Shown: positions 1-14,002 of the stretch, in pieces
Layout: each line of letters starts with the position of its first letter
Numbering within the stretch: the first letter of the stretch is position 1
Assembly (NCBI GenBank): GCA_002943765.1
Contig: PQWQ01000004.1
Span: 2,542,001 to 2,606,000 of the forward strand
DNA length: 64,000 nt
Source of the DNA: Psoroptes ovis
Taxonomy: Eukaryota; Arthropoda; Arachnida; Sarcoptiformes; Psoroptidae
Direction of reading: 5' to 3'
Made by a program: the position numbers and the translations under genes
Notes under the pieces: generated by a model
What the model was told of the DNA's origin: nothing
Seen by the model: only the letters and a program-made list of their open reading frames with translations
The model's database searches: none

Positions 1-2
1 TA

Positions 3-152
3 ACCTTAAGAAGAAACAATGAAATAATTATTCATCGTCGCCATCACGAATTGCCATCATTTTTCAATGATGATGATTTGAAATCGATAACAGTTAAAAA
101 TGTCACAATTCTACCATTGAAAGAAAAAAAAATTCTTCATTCAATGAAATGA
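3..152 (+). CDS. Possible 3'-terminal coding exon of a gene entering from the left (partial)
   Basis: An open frame runs from the window edge to a TGA at 150-152, about 49 codons, with no start codon of its own. It is richer in CGT, CGC, CAC and GCC codons than the flanking AT-rich DNA, and encodes a charged, His- and Asp-containing tail. This is compatible with the last exon of a + strand gene. No domain is recognisable, the splice acceptor would lie outside the window or at the AG near 9-10, and a chance open frame of this length cannot be excluded. Confidence 0.25.
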   Translation, partial: TLRRNNEIIIHRRHHELPSFFNDDDLKSITVKNVTILPLKEKKILHSMK

Positions 153-1768
153 ATAGGGAAATGAAATTTCAATTTTGCAATCTTCAATTCTTTGCCGAAT
201 GTCAATCGTTAATTTTATTATTTATAAATAATTTTTTAGAAATAGAAATCAATTTCATCATCATTTTTCATTCGTTCATTTTAGTCATTTCAATTCTATT
301 TTCGTTGCATTACGTTGTACGGGAAAAAAATTTTCAAAAACACAAATTGAAAATTAATTTGTTGTCGTTTTAAATGAATTTAGGCGAGTGAAAATACAAA
401 AAAAAAATCATGGATTCTGGCCAAAAGTCACAGAGAATTTCTTAGAAAAAAATCAATCATCGAAACATGTATAAGAGTAGAGAATAACAAGATCAAAAAA
501 AAAGGAGAAACACGTGTTTTTTCTGGGCGTTCAAATTGATCATTGAAGATGTTTTTGACTGAATCAACGGATGATTTTGTTTGTGTTTTGATTATCTTTT
601 TTGAAAATTTATGATGAAAAAATGAAATTCAAAATTTTTCTTCAGTCAAAAATGTTGAATTTTGGCAGAATTATGCTGAATTAAATTGAATTGACTCCAC
701 CAAAAATGATAATAAAGTTGAATTGAATCAAATTGAATTGAATTCAACAAACACAAAAACAACTTTTGGTTGAAGAATGAATGGATTGAATAATTTAATT
801 GAAATTGAATTGAAGTGAAGCCGAATCATTGGTCAGCAAGTGCCCAACACAAAGTTGAATAACATTTTTTTTTGTTTTTGATGAAACTTTTGAAAATTAA
901 TTCGGCAAAATTTTCAACAAATGTTTGATTGAAATATTGAATATTGTTTATGAAAGAATTTTTTCAAAAATTTACAAACTTCAAACCAAACAAAATCAAA
1001 CAAATAAACAAGGGAGAATAATTTCCAAAAAAATTTAATCATAATTCTTATGATGAAATAATCAAGAAATTTATCATCATTCATTGTTTATAAATTCAAG
1101 TGGATGTGTTTGTGTGTGTGTGTGTAGATGTTAATTGTTGCTACTCTACTGTTGTTGTTGTTGTTGATGGATTTCATATCTTTTTGAATGTTTGAATGTT
1201 TTAAATGTTTAAATGTCAAGAATTGAACACTTTTTTTTTCTTTCTTCCTTCAATTTTGTACATTGAAATTGTAATATTTTTAATATTTTTTTTTCATTTT
1301 CTTTGAATTTTATTTCAAATTTCTCTTCAAATATTCGTTGAATTATATATGATGATGATGATGATTGAATCATCATCATTTTTTTGATAATTTCTTTTGA
1401 TTTTTCTCCCGATTTTTACGTAGTTTTATTTATGAAAAAAAAATTTATATTTTTTCATATCGAAAAATTCTCTCTCTCTCCCTATGTGCGTGTGTGTAAG
1501 TTTATGTTTGTATGTGCTTATTGCTTGGTATTTATTATATTCGCCTACGCGAAAAATTTAATATCAAGTTTTCCATGTGTTTCAAATAATGCATACAAAA
1601 AGCATTCGTTTTTTAATATACGATCATCAAAAATAAGAATTTTTAGTGATTTAATTTCATTTATTTCCATATTTTCATTATTATCATTATTATCATTATT
1701 GAATATATTTATCTTGAAAATAATAATAATTTAATTCATTTGAATTGATGAATTTTTGTATTCAATAA

Positions 1769-1848
1769 TTAGGTTGTCCGGAAAGTTCTCGCTGATTTTC
1801 ATGAGCAACTCTATTGATTTAATAGAATGAACTTTTCGGGCAGCCTAA
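1769..1848 (+). mobile_element. 80-bp mariner-type MITE, copy 1
   Basis: The left end reads TTAGGTTGTCCGGAAAGTTC and the reverse complement of the right end TTAGGCTGCCCGAAAAGTTC, so the termini are imperfect inverted repeats starting with the TTAGG typical of mariner elements. A TA follows the right end. The interior matches the copy at 14880-14959 in opposite orientation, including the shared core CATGAGCAACTCTATTGAT, which shows a repeat family and not a chance palindrome. It has no coding capacity. Confidence 0.75.
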
Positions 1849-2067
1849 TATAAATCTATATTTATCTGTATACGAACATACAGATACGAATGTTTCTTTA
1901 TTTTTTATTTTTATCATTCTTCATATGAGAAAAAAATATTTAAGAAATCCATTATACATTATTACTATTATTATGATCATCATATTGAATGCATTGGATA
2001 GAATTGAATTTCGAAAAAAAAGTTAAAGCATTACTAATACTAATAATATTAATTGAAAATTGCTACA

Positions 2068-2094
2068 AATAATAACGTTTCAAACGTTATTATT
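2068..2094. repeat. Perfect 13-bp-arm palindrome
   Basis: AATAATAACGTTT, one central C, then its exact reverse complement. A second outer pair (TACAAAT at 2064-2070 and ATTTGTA at 2099-2105) extends the symmetry with a small bulge. It could be a stem-loop, a tiny MITE or chance in AT-rich DNA. Confidence 0.5.
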
Positions 2095-2675
2095 CCTTAT
2101 TTGTAATCATTTCATTTCATTTTCAAAAATTCATACATTCGTAAGAAAATAAAAAATAAAAAATAAGAAGAAAATTAATGAATCAATTTTTGAAATCGAA
2201 ATCTGTATGGTTTAATTTTTCATTATTATTATGGGTATTATTAATTCAATTCCCACAAAATAAAAAAAAAATTCCTAACATTTTTACTTCATTTCATTGA
2301 ACAATCTTTCTTATTTGTTCAATGAGAGAAAAAAAACCCGAAAAACCCTACGAGAATTTCGTATGATTCATTAATTCAATTCATTTTTTTTTTTAATGAA
2401 ACGAAAAAAATTCCAAAATCTGAAATAAGAAAAATGATTAAATTTGATTCATATATAAGATGATTTGAATAAGGAAAAAATTACCTCTTGCACTTCTGCT
2501 TCTTTTTTTGGTATACAATCTATGAAATTCATGGTTCTATACGAACAAACAATAATGGAAAAAATCGTATGGTAATTTGCATATACGAAAATACCAATAA
2601 AGAAAAATGGAAAATTTCAGAATAAAATTAATTAATTAAACGTAAATGATAATGAAAAATACAATAAACAACATT

Positions 2676-2730
2676 TTTGTTTGTTTGTTTGTTTGTTTGT
2701 TTATTCATTTATTTATTTATTTATTTATTC
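2676..2730. repeat. GTTT/ATTT tetranucleotide microsatellite
   Basis: Consecutive TTTG units are followed by TTTA units. It accounts for the Leu/Phe/Ile-rich open frame that crosses it, which is not a gene. Confidence 0.8.
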
Positions 2731-3667
2731 AAATTTTTCGGTTGTATTCTATTACATTCCACATTCAAATTATTGCTTTGTTTGTTTCATTTTTTGTTGT
2801 TTTTGTTTTGTGTTTTTCTTTTTTTTTTTGCCTTTTAAATAAAATATGTTTCGATGGATGATTCACTTGAATGAAATTTATTTTTTTTTTCTTTCAAAGC
2901 AAAACATACAATCAACAAACAAACATTGAAAAACAATTGAAAAATTTTCCATTTTTCAAAAATATTTTTTGTGTAGGTTTTTTTGATATTTCTCATTTTT
3001 CAAATTTTGAAATAAATTTTTTTTCCGAAATTTCATTCGAAATTTTTTGAAAAATTTGAATTTTGAATTTTTCTTCCAAATAAAAAAAAATGAATTAAAA
3101 TTAAATTCAATCCGATTGAGATTAATTTTTTTTTCTTCATTTCTCATATTTGAAATAAATTAAAAATTAAGATTATAAATTCAGGTTAAATTCGTGTGTT
3201 GAATTTTATTTTTGAGCGAAAAAAATTTCCGACTAAAAACATTGAAAAAACACGGGATTGGTTCAAAAATAATCGTTTTATTCTTGGGAAAAATTAAAAA
3301 TGAAAAGCAAAAAAATATTTTAATTATTCTTAACACGAATATTATTTTGAAATTCTGGGTTAAAATTTTTGGAAAATTGAAATTTTTTTTTTAATATTAA
3401 TCTTGAAGAAAATATAATTGTAATATAAATGTAAATCTATTTCAAATATAAAAAAAAATTTGATTTTTGTAATTTTGAAATCTCAAAAATAAACTTTTAA
3501 TCTTTAATATTAATAATTATGATAAAGATAAACATTTGACAATTTTAGAATTGGAGAATTTCATTTAAAATGTGGATGTTTTTTCATCATTTCACATCAT
3601 ACCACCGTCAATCAGATAGAAATAGAATAAAAAAGAAAATAGCAGAAATTGCAAAACTATGGAATCT

Positions 3668-3673
3668 TTTATT
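3668..3673 (-). promoter_or_regulatory. Polyadenylation signal of the cathepsin L gene
   Basis: TTTATT on the + strand is AATAAA on the gene strand, about 40 bp past the stop codon, a normal spacing for a short 3' UTR. Confidence 0.45.
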
Positions 3674-3712
3674 ATTTTTTAGTGTTATTGCTTTAATTAT
3701 TATTATATTATA

Positions 3713-4790
3713 TTAAACTAATGGATAACTGGCTGATGTTGCAACACCACATTGATTTTGTTTATTACGTGACATTTTTACATATCCATCTATGCCCCAT
3801 TTTTTGCCCCAACTATTTTTAACTAACCAATAATCTTGACCAGTTTCTTCATCAGTACCATAACCAACAGCCAATACACCATGATCTAATTCAGTTGATG
3901 AACAATCAGGTTCATCATAAACACCATCATTATAGAATTGAAATGTTGGTTGTGATGCATCGATTGCAATCGATACTGGACCAACAGTAGCGATAGCTTC
4001 TTTCAATTTTTCTTCATTACCTTCAGGTATATCAACAAAACCAGTATCAGTAGCACCGACTGCACGTTGTGTGTAACGACATTTACCAACTTTTCCTTCA
4101 TATGGATAACTTTGTTCAGTATCAATACCATGATTGGATTTAATATATTGGAATGCATAATCCATGAGGCCACCATTACAACCATTATTACCATATTTTG
4201 CTGAACAATCAACAAGATTTTGTTCACTCAATGAAACTAATTTGCCTGTTTTACGAGCATGTTGTCCTTCTAATGCACCAGTCTGAAATGAATTAAACAA
4301 ATCAATAAAATGAAATTTAGATATCATATAAAAATGCTCATACAGCACTAAATGACCAACATGAACCACAACGTCCTTGATTTTTGACTGGTGTAACAAG
4401 ATCATGTTTACGCCAGTCAACTTCTTCAGGTACATTAATATTATGAGGACTTAAAAATAAACTGGCACCATTTTTCAAACGTCTATTCGGATCATATTTA
4501 TATCCATTCATAATATTGACAAATTCATGATGCATAAGATCAGCAAATTGATTTACTGATAATGTAAAATTTTTTTGGCCACGAGCAGCTTTTTGATTGT
4601 GTCGTGCAATAAAATGTTTATTTTCCATAAATACACGGAAACGAAATTCATCTTCATTTGCTCCGTATTCTTTGCCATGATGATCTTTAAATGTATTCCA
4701 TTCTTGTTGAAATAATTCACGATAACTTAATGCATTTATCGATGAAATAATTGTGATTAATAATAATAAAATTAATGATTGTTGATGCAT
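3713..4790 (-). CDS. Cathepsin L-like cysteine protease precursor (papain family C1A)
   Basis: Two exons: 4790-4344 and 4282-3713, with a 61-bp GT-AG intron (4343-4283). They join in frame to 338 residues, the usual cathepsin L length. The start at 4790 gives a clean signal peptide (residues 1-20 or so); the in-frame Met at 4865 adds an unlikely leader. The propeptide has an ERFNIN-like helix (residues 46-65) and NQFAD (80-84). The mature enzyme begins near VPEEVDW (120-126). The catalytic triad is visible as Cys144 in CGSCWSFSA, His283 in LDHGV and Asn305 in VKNSWG. The oxyanion Gln lies in VKNQG, and GCNGG is present. The family are lysosomal or secreted endopeptidases; in mites they act in digestion, which is inference here. 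Group 1 mite allergens are in the same superfamily, but this sequence reads as a conventional cathepsin L. All key residues are intact. Confidence 0.97.
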
Positions 4791-7700
4791 ATTTCTTTTA
4801 AATTTTGCAATTAGAGAAAAAAAAATAGAACGAAAAAAAAAATCTAAAACGTATTTATTTTTCATTCACAAAAGCAAAAGCAAAAAAAGAAAATTCAATC
4901 ATTCAAACGACGATAATGATGATTGAAAACGATGATGATGCGTTTCAATTTAGATTCAAATAAATTATGAACACAAGAAAAAAACAAACACAAAAAAAAC
5001 CAAAATTGAATTTGATTGATATTAAAAAAAATCAAATGATTGAATCAAATGAATGTGTGTCTGTGTTTGAAGAAGAAGAAGAAAAATAATAAAAACAATG
5101 TTTATTTTTATATTAAAATGATGTTGATTTAATTTTCTTGAAATTCAATTCAATCTCTTCGAATAAAAAAATCGATTATTTATTGATAATCAATAAATGT
5201 ATTTATACTTGAAAAAAAACGAATAAAATAAAGGATAACTGAATAGATAGAAAAAAATTTGATTAGTCATGTGATATTATTTTCATTTTATTAGTTTATT
5301 TTATGCAAAGAAAATAGAAGAAATTTTGAAATTGAATGATGTTTTAATGATTATGATCATCATTGATCATCAATGAATTTCATTTTCTGGCTAAATCAGG
5401 CTAACAACCGAATAGAACAAACAAAGCAAGCAAACAAACAAACAAAATGAAATGTATTTTTTTTTGTTTGATTTAAATTAATTATCAATTTTAATTTTGA
5501 AATTAAATTTTATTTATTTATTTTAAAATTTCATTCATTTATGTACGCATCTTAGAATCAATCATAAATATGATTGTGATTTGTTTGTTTGTTTGTTTGT
5601 TTGTTGGTTGGTTTTTTTTACTGTCTATTTGTCCATATATTGCAGCAAATATCAAATCTTTGCACATGTGACAACATTATGTGTCTAACTTGAAAATTTT
5701 CAACAAATTAAACAAACAAAATAATGCAACAAACAGTCATATGTCAAATATATATTTTGTTTTGAAAAAATAATTTTTCATAATTATTATTTTCATTTGA
5801 TTTGTATCTACGCATCAAAATTTTATTTCATTTTATTTTATTTCATTTTTTATTATTTGGAATAATTTTTTTTTTGTTTTGAAATTTTCGAAATTTTCAA
5901 TTAATTTCATTTTGAAATTTTGACATTTCAATTAATTTAATTTGAATTTCAAATCTAAAGATTTGAATTCAGATTAATCATTGCTTTTAATCATAATTCA
6001 AAGATGACCAAAATCAGGAAAACGAAAAGTCAAAAATATAATTTTGTATGCGACAAGCGAAATTCTATGTTCACCATTTGCACTCGGATTTTTTTTTCTT
6101 TGAAGAAGAAGAAAACAATTTATTTTTGAAATTGTCATTTCATTTTCACTCATCGATATTAATATTGACAATAATAGCAATGATAATATGATTATTTGAT
6201 CACTTGTACCCCTAAATGTTTTGGAAAACAATCATCCAATATTTTCATTTTTGCTTTATTCGATGATGATGATGATGATCATGATCGTGATTATTATCGT
6301 CTACCGAGATCTGATGCACTGAAATCATTGATTTGTGTTTAAAGAAATGGAAGAAAAATTTATGACAAAGTTATCGTGTTTGCACTTGAAATTAAAAACA
6401 GAAAAACAAAATAATAATAATATAACATTATAATGTACACCACCATAGTAATTTGTGCAAACGAAATCAAAATGAAAATTATTTTTATTTTCTCTGAAAT
6501 TTCTTGCTGACATAATCTAAATAATGCATCTTCTTCTTCTTCTCGGAAAATTCAATTTTTTGAAAATTTTCACCTCATTTATTAATTTATTCATCCATTA
6601 TCATTCATTATTTCTTGTCAATTTTTTTTTTGTTTCCTATGAATTTTAATATCGAGAAAAAAAAATCAAAAATTGAAACTTTTTTTTTGCACAAATTATT
6701 ATCATGACTGAAGCACACTATCAATAATCAGTGATGATACAATATTTGAATCAAATTATTGGGATCCCAAAATTCATCAATTCATTAGATAATTTGCAAA
6801 CGTCAAAGAAAAATTTGATGAATTTGATATGGAGAAGAATATTATGATAAAAAAAATGATGAATCTTATCTAACTCATTCATCTTTCATTCATTGTTCAT
6901 TATTTGTTTCTTATTATTTTGGAATTATTTATTTTCAAATTTGAATTTGAATACAATGCTTTTCAATGATATGATTTAAATTCAAAATTTTATTCAATTT
7001 CAAATAAGATTGAAATTTATTTAATCAAATTTTTTTTAAATGGAAATATTTTTGCCAAATATTCAAATTTTGATCTGGATTTGGTGTTGTTTTTTTTGTT
7101 TGTTAAATTATAAAAGTGAAAAATATCAATTTCATTTCGCTTTTATATTCAGCGAAACTGTAATTCTGTTTCCAATTTCAAATTATTTATTGAAATTTAA
7201 ATGAAATGAAGCTATAAAATGAAATTGATAAGAAGATTCATCAAAACAATTTAATTGATTGATTGATAAAAATGATGAAAACAATTCAATATTATTCATG
7301 CAAATTTATTAAATTAAATTTAATTGTTTATTTCTCCAATCAGTTTAATTCGAAAAATGGAAAAGAATTGAAATCTCATTAATGTGATTATTAATTGAAT
7401 AATAAAAAAATAAAAATTAAATTTGGCAATGGCAATCAAATATGAATTAATAATTAATAATAAATGAATGAATAAATGGAAACAAAAGAACAAATGAATG
7501 AATTGAATGAATATGAAATTATGAAAATGTGAAAAATATGAAAATGAATTTCAAAAAAAAAATAAAATATTTGGAAATTAAAGCAAATGATGAAATTTGA
7601 AAAAATGAAAAATTCCAAACAAAAAAGCACATAATTTCACATTCACAAAAATGATAATAATAAATGGAAATGACATTTAGTAAAAATGAGTGAAAAAATA

Positions 7701-8423
7701 AATGAAAATTGTCTAAAACAAAACAAAAAAATGTGAAAATAATAATAATAATAATTTTTTGACAATGAAATTAATTGATTTTTGATTCAACATTGTTAGT
7801 CTTTTGTTTTTTGTTTGGTTCTTTTGTGATATTTGTTTTGAAATTTATTTTTCCATTAAAATATGAAATCAATTTCATATAATTTTTCGCTTTGTTTTTC
7901 AGTTTTTGTCTCCTTTAGTGTCTTATTTGTTTTTTGTTTTTCATATTTTTTTCAATATTTTTCAAGCTCAATGATTTGACAGGTTTTTTTCTGTTTTGTT
8001 TTTGTTTTGCTCTGTTTTGATCAGTGTAAATGATTTTTTAATGATATGAAAATTGATTATTTGTGATAACATCGATAGTAATGATGATTACATTGTTTTT
8101 TAATCCTGTATTATTACATGAATATGTGAATTAATTGAATTTTCAGTGTAAAATTCCATTACAAATTACGGATTACAATTTTTTTCTTTGTTGTGCTTAT
8201 TCTTGTCAAATATTATTGACAAATAACAAATTAATTACATGATTGAAATGTATGATAAAAATGGTAGATGCTTTGAAACATCATTTTCATAAGTAATCAC
8301 ATTAAGATGATTAATGTCACTGATTAATGATTATCAATCAATTTGATTTTAATAAAATTCTGTCGAATTAATTAGTAATTAAATAACATTTATATTGAAC
8401 ATGGAAACATGAAGAAGATTATC
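4791..8423. other. Gene-free AT-rich stretch between cathepsin L and the chitin-binding protein gene
   Basis: Contains the upstream region of the cathepsin gene and the 3' flank of the chitin-binding gene. Otherwise it holds TTTG/GTTT repeats (about 5578-5605), short AT palindromes (for example ATTTATTGAT and its complement near 5175-5200) and homopolymers. The open frames at 5998-6231 and 6325-6513 (-) have no recognisable domain, signal or partner exon. Confidence 0.6.
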
Positions 8424-9998
8424 TTAATATTTTTTGACATTATTTGATTTGAATTTACTTGAATTAAGACATTTTTTTCGTAGATAAATTTGTTGGCTCG
8501 TTTCCTTGTCATTGTGATCAAAATTGTGATTATTTACATCATCATCATTATCATTTATTCGAATACATTGTCCTTTTTGTTGATCAAAATATTTGCCCAT
8601 TTCACATTCGAATTCATATGCAAAAGTTTTACCTTTTTTAAATGTTAGACAGAGGAAAAATTTTTGACAATCATTTTCAATATCAGCATATGCATAGCCT
8701 ATTAATTTATTACTACAATCGAAACGTTCAATCGATATTTGTTTCAATTGATTTATGTTTGCAATACTATTTTTCAATAATAATGTATTCATTAATTTTG
8801 TATCATTTAAATCATAATTTTCTCGTTTTTGATCTTCATTATCGATCATTGCATTACGTTTACGTCTTTCATTATTTTGTTTATGAAAATTTTCATTTTC
8901 ATCATTGCTATCACTTTCTTCCATTGACTCATTTTGATCGTGTAAATCAACAAATCGATGTTGTTGTTGATGATTGTTTGGATTCAATATTGTTGATTCT
9001 AATAATGTTGCTGCTGCACTGACTAATCCGGTTTCATTATAATCTGAATAATCATATTCATAATCGCCAACACCCAAATCTGATGGTTGTGGAGGTGGTG
9101 CAGCCGTCGTCGTCGTTGTTGTAGTTGTGGTTGTTGTAGATACTTGGGCATTTGCTATTCCAAATCGACTATTACGGAAATTTCTATTGATATTATTATT
9201 ATTGAATGAATTTGCCGGTTTTGATGCCGGATTGATTTGTGATGATTGAATTTTAGGCTGAGATTTCGGTGTTTTATGCATTGAATTATGATTATTTTGA
9301 TGATTGTTATTATTATTATTAACATTATGATTTTGGTTATTGTGATTTGTTGATGTATTCGGCTGCTGTGGTGATCGATGATGTTGTCGTGATGCTGATT
9401 GTGACGGTTGCGGCTGAGCCGGTTGCCTCGGTGCATCTGCTACTGTAGGAGCAGTTGGTAATTCAATATGTTCACTATGATTATCAATACTACCATCAAC
9501 ACTGTCATAATATCTTGCTGCTAATGGACAAAATACTGCGGAAAAATTGAAAAAAAAGAAAATTTAATTATACAACAAGAAATCTTTTAAATATCTTCTT
9601 TTTCAATATTGAATCACCCGGAAAATATATCAACATAATTAATATGCATTACCTTCTTCATGTGGACGACAAACACGTGTAGCTTGAGAAAATATTGTAC
9701 CATTTGGACATGCAAAACTTTGTGGACTCATCGTACCGGTAGGATTCGGTATACAAACATAATATACAGCACATTTTGCAGCCGGATCAGCATAATATTC
9801 GCCAGGATTTTTATCATGACATGAAAATCCTGTTTTAGGATGATTATAAACATTTACAAATACTTCAACTTGTCTTGAAATGGCATCTTTTGTTTGACAA
9901 ATATTGACAATATTTATTAATAATATTATTATTGATAATATTTTTTGATAATTATCTAAAATATAAATTAATATATAAATAATTGGAACAAAAAACAT
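8424..9998 (-). CDS. Secreted protein with two peritrophin-A-type chitin-binding (CBM14) domains
   Basis: Exons 9998-9653 and 9535-8424, separated by a 117-bp GT-AG intron, give 485 residues in frame. The N-terminus is very hydrophobic and ends near NICQT (residue 36), consistent with a signal peptide. The exact start is uncertain, because a possible acceptor (TATTTTAG) lies just before the DNYQK stretch and could place the true start in an upstream exon. The first CBM14 domain has six Cys at 60, 76, 82, 97, 110 and 118 with the aromatic EYYAD and YYVC signature; the sixth Cys comes from exon 2. A long Asn/Gln/His/Thr-rich linker with an 11-Thr run follows. A second, more divergent domain (Cys 389-439) has its sixth Cys displaced toward the C-terminus. 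A basic ERRKR (about 338-342) in the linker resembles a furin site. The likely role is chitin binding in cuticle or peritrophic matrix, by family; nothing shows which. Confidence 0.88.
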
Positions 9999-11034
9999 GA
10001 TTAATTATGATAAGAAATCATAAATCTCTTGAAATTTAATTAAAAATTTACATTTTTGATTCATTTTCAAAAGGAATTTTAAATATTTAAATTAAATTGC
10101 AGCCAACAAACAACAAAAACAACAAAACAATGTATCAAAATTAATTATTTGAAAATATTTTAAATTCAAAACAAAACTTGAAAATTCTAAAACTTTTTTC
10201 CAAAACAAATAAATAATAAATTTTGAAATCCACTTGAAATCAAAAATTTTTCAACAAACAAGCGAAAAACAAACGAAAACTAAGAAATTACATAACTGTA
10301 ATATATTTAAATATCAGAAACACACACACACAAACACACTGACTGATACAAACAAACAAACTGAAACCAAACTAAACACCAACAAATAATCTAAGACACA
10401 CAAACAAACAAACACGAAAAAAAAGAAACAAACTTTTCTTTTCAAGTTTCCAAGATGAATTTCCAAGATGGGAAAAAAATCTAATTTCAAGATGATTTCT
10501 TATTATTATTATTATTATCAGAAAAATTGAATAAATAAATAAATAAATGAATATTTTGAAGAAACTTGATTCTCTTTGTACAAAAAAACATATATCATTG
10601 CATAGGGCAACGAAAATGATGAACATTTTTATTTTTTTAGCCCAAAAAAATTGAAATTGAAATAAATTTGAATCATCCAAAATGAATAAATGAGAAAATG
10701 AAGAAGAAAATCCAAATGAAAATAATGTATGGAAAATCAACAAACAAATGGGCAAAATTAAGCCCAAAAAAGAGAATATCATCATCATCATCATCATTAT
10801 TATTATTATTATTATTATTGTTTGGCTTTCATTAATAACAAATTTATTTATTTTTCCATTTCATCTTTATTTTATTCCATTTTATTTTATATATTTTTGC
10901 CAATTGTCAAAAATAAATAATACTCATGATAATGCTAATAATCAAAGCAAAGATGGAAAAAATGAATGAAAATGAACCAAAAATTGAAATGAATCAACTA
11001 ATAACAACAGCGACCAACTGCAGTAACAGATACA

Positions 11035-11035
<1 letters not shown>

Positions 11036-11074
<39 letters not shown>
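11036..11074. repeat. AAT trinucleotide microsatellite
   Basis: About thirteen uninterrupted AAT units. Confidence 0.9.
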
Positions 11075-11077
<3 letters not shown>

Positions 11078-13978
11078 TAAACATGACTAAGAATAGAATT
11101 TGGAATAAAATAAAATGAAAAATAAGAAATGAATGAATTAACAAAAAATAATGAAAAATAAGATTATGGGTCAGTAGGATAGGTCAAATGTGATGTTTTA
11201 TGTTTTAAGTCTATGTTTGTGTTTTGTTTGTATATGTTTGTATTTCAGTGTGGATCTGTCCGAATGTTCGGCTTAATGTATGATAAATTTTTTTGTATTT
11301 CAAAGGATTAAATAGGAGAAAAATAAAAAATAAATGATTACATTTAATTGAATGATGATGATTGAATTTCAAATTTTTTTTAGTTTTTTCCATAGTGAAT
11401 CTATGTGAATGGAAATAATGTAATTTATTTGCAATATTTGTGAAAAAATCGAATTAGAAATCATAAAATGAATTAGAGATAAGCTCTGATAGACGAATGC
11501 GAATATATTAATTGGAAAAAAAAGTTGAAAAAAATGAAAGAAATACAACTTGGAAATGAAGCTGAATCATTGTTTCAAAGATAAATTTAGACCAAAGAAG
11601 ATGAACAAAAAGATGATGTCGATAATCACCATGTAAAATTAATTGAAATTCTTCAAAACAAACTCAGAAACTTTGAACAAACATAAAAAAAACTTTGAAC
11701 AAAAATATACATGAATTGTGGTTATCATCATCATCATCATAATTATCAACATCATTCATTATTTTTGTTTGTTATCAACTTCAAATACACACAAACACTC
11801 ACTGACAAAAGATTCAACACCAATCGACCAACCAACCGACCGACAAACAAACAAAAGTTTCTCTCTCTCTCTCTTATTTGTTGTTGGATTTACACAGTGT
11901 TGTTGGTCAATTTAGTTCATTTTGATTGATGTTTCATATAATCAACATTTTGAGAATTGTTTTTTTTCTTCTTTTTTTTGTATGCTGAAAATGTATTTCT
12001 CCACTGCAATGAATGTAAAAGTTTCTATTTAATTTTTATCTAATTGGAATAATAAACTTTTTATTTGTTTTCATATCATTCAATATATTCATTATATTTA
12101 ATGATTATCATTTAAAAAATAATAATAATAATAATCTAAATTACTTGCAATTGATACTTGTAAATAATCGAAATTGGAAATAAAATCAAATAATAATAAT
12201 AATAATAATAATGATTATTATATTTATACGATTTGATTTTGATTTTGATTTTTATTTTTATTTCAATTCGATTCGATTCAATTCAATTTATTTAATTGTA
12301 TTTTGAATGCAATATTTAATCTAAATATAAATATTATTACATTGTTTTATTCAAGTTTTATTCGTTATTTGTTTGTTTGTTTTTTTTTTGGTTTTAATAT
12401 TTTGGTATTTGTATATAAAACTTATTATAAATATATTATTATAAACAGTATTACAGTATACTGAAATGTATATTGTTGTTTAATTTACTGGAACCGGCTT
12501 ATTTTTTTTTTTTTTTTTTGTTTTACTTTTTTTTCATCATAATTATTTCGGCTTCATTATATTATGTGATATTCACATATATTTAAATGAACTTGATTGT
12601 TGTTTGATGATTGATTAAACTTGAACATTGAACAATGAAAATATTGTTATTGGCCAATGATTGAATCAAAGAATGAATTTTAAAAAAAAATTTCCTGATT
12701 AGATCAGAATTTCTCAAAGATTAGACATGAAAATTGATTTTCAAATGATTCAAGTTATTATTTTAAGGACAAATTGTTGAATTGTAAGATTTTCTGAACC
12801 TAAATTTACAGCTAAAATCAAATTTAGATGGACACTGGTAATTTACTTGACTGTACAACTTGTAAACAACCATGAACAACAATTTTTTTTCTCGAACAAA
12901 TAATGTGATTCAATAAAATAATAAGTTTCAATATTTTATTCCCTTTTTTCAAATATTAAATTATGTGGAATGAACAAATAAGCAATTATTTGCCATTTAA
13001 TTAGTGATTTTTAATGCTGTTTCTTTCTGTTTTCGGTACATCATTCTTTCTGTATGTATTCGGTACTCAAACTTTTTATTAAAACATATTTATATTCCTT
13101 TTGATGATCAGTTTGAAAATCTATGATAAAATATACGCCAAGAAAGATAATGTTTCGGTCCATTTTTATTTTCATTTTTTTTCCTATTAACTTGGCCAAA
13201 TCTTTTGATAATTTGATTTATTTTTTTTGATGATTATTATTTGATCATTTGATCGTCGCTGCTTGTTTGTTTTGATTATTTTCTTCGATACAAATTTCTG
13301 GTGAACATTAAAGAGAAATGTATTTATTCATCTTGTTATTTCTTGTTATCTAAAAATAGAATTTAAGATGAAATGAAATTTTTTTTTTCTTTTTTTTCTG
13401 ATTTCTAATATTCACATATATACATTATGTAATTTGATCAAAGATTTTCATTCATTCATTTTTGAATGCACATTTATTTTCTGCTTTTCGCCAAATTTCA
13501 ATATAAAAATGAGAATTTTGTGTTGCTGATAATCGGCAAATAATGATCAAATAAAGCAAAAATAATGTGGAAAATGTGAAAAATATATATAAATGAATAA
13601 TAATACTAATATAAATGATTCTACAAAAATGATAATGATGATGTTTATAATCATAATATTTAATAATTAATAAAAACTAATTAGTTGCATAGACAGACAT
13701 ATATACATAAATACATACAGAAATACACGACGAATTTAAGAAATCATCAATCTTGATAATAATAAAAATATAAATAAATAAATGTAATGAAAATATTGAT
13801 TAATTAATTGCTAATTGCTTTTTGTGTGTGTGTATATGTTCGTGTTTTGGCTTGTATGAATTTGTTTCTTTTGTGTTCGTTTGTTTGTTTTTTTTTCATT
13901 CTTGGAATCCAAAAATAAATAAGAATAAATTCTTAGGAATTATAATGATGATAATATATATCGAATTACTACCCAAAA

Positions 13979-14002
13979 CACACACACACACACACACACA
14001 CA
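13979..14002. repeat. CA dinucleotide microsatellite
   Basis: Twelve CA units. Confidence 0.9.

Larger units (their letters stand above)
153..3667. other. Gene-free AT-rich stretch
   Basis: No supportable gene. The open frames here are low-complexity (Phe, Ile, Leu, Asn, Lys-rich) and have no exon partners. Visible content is a mariner-type MITE (1769-1848), a 27-bp palindrome (2068-2094), a GTTT/ATTT microsatellite (about 2676-2730) and many homopolymer tracts. Confidence 0.6.

Noticed and set aside
10748..10969. Poly-Ile open frame over ATC/ATT repeats
   Set aside because: Translation of a trinucleotide repeat; no homologous protein features.
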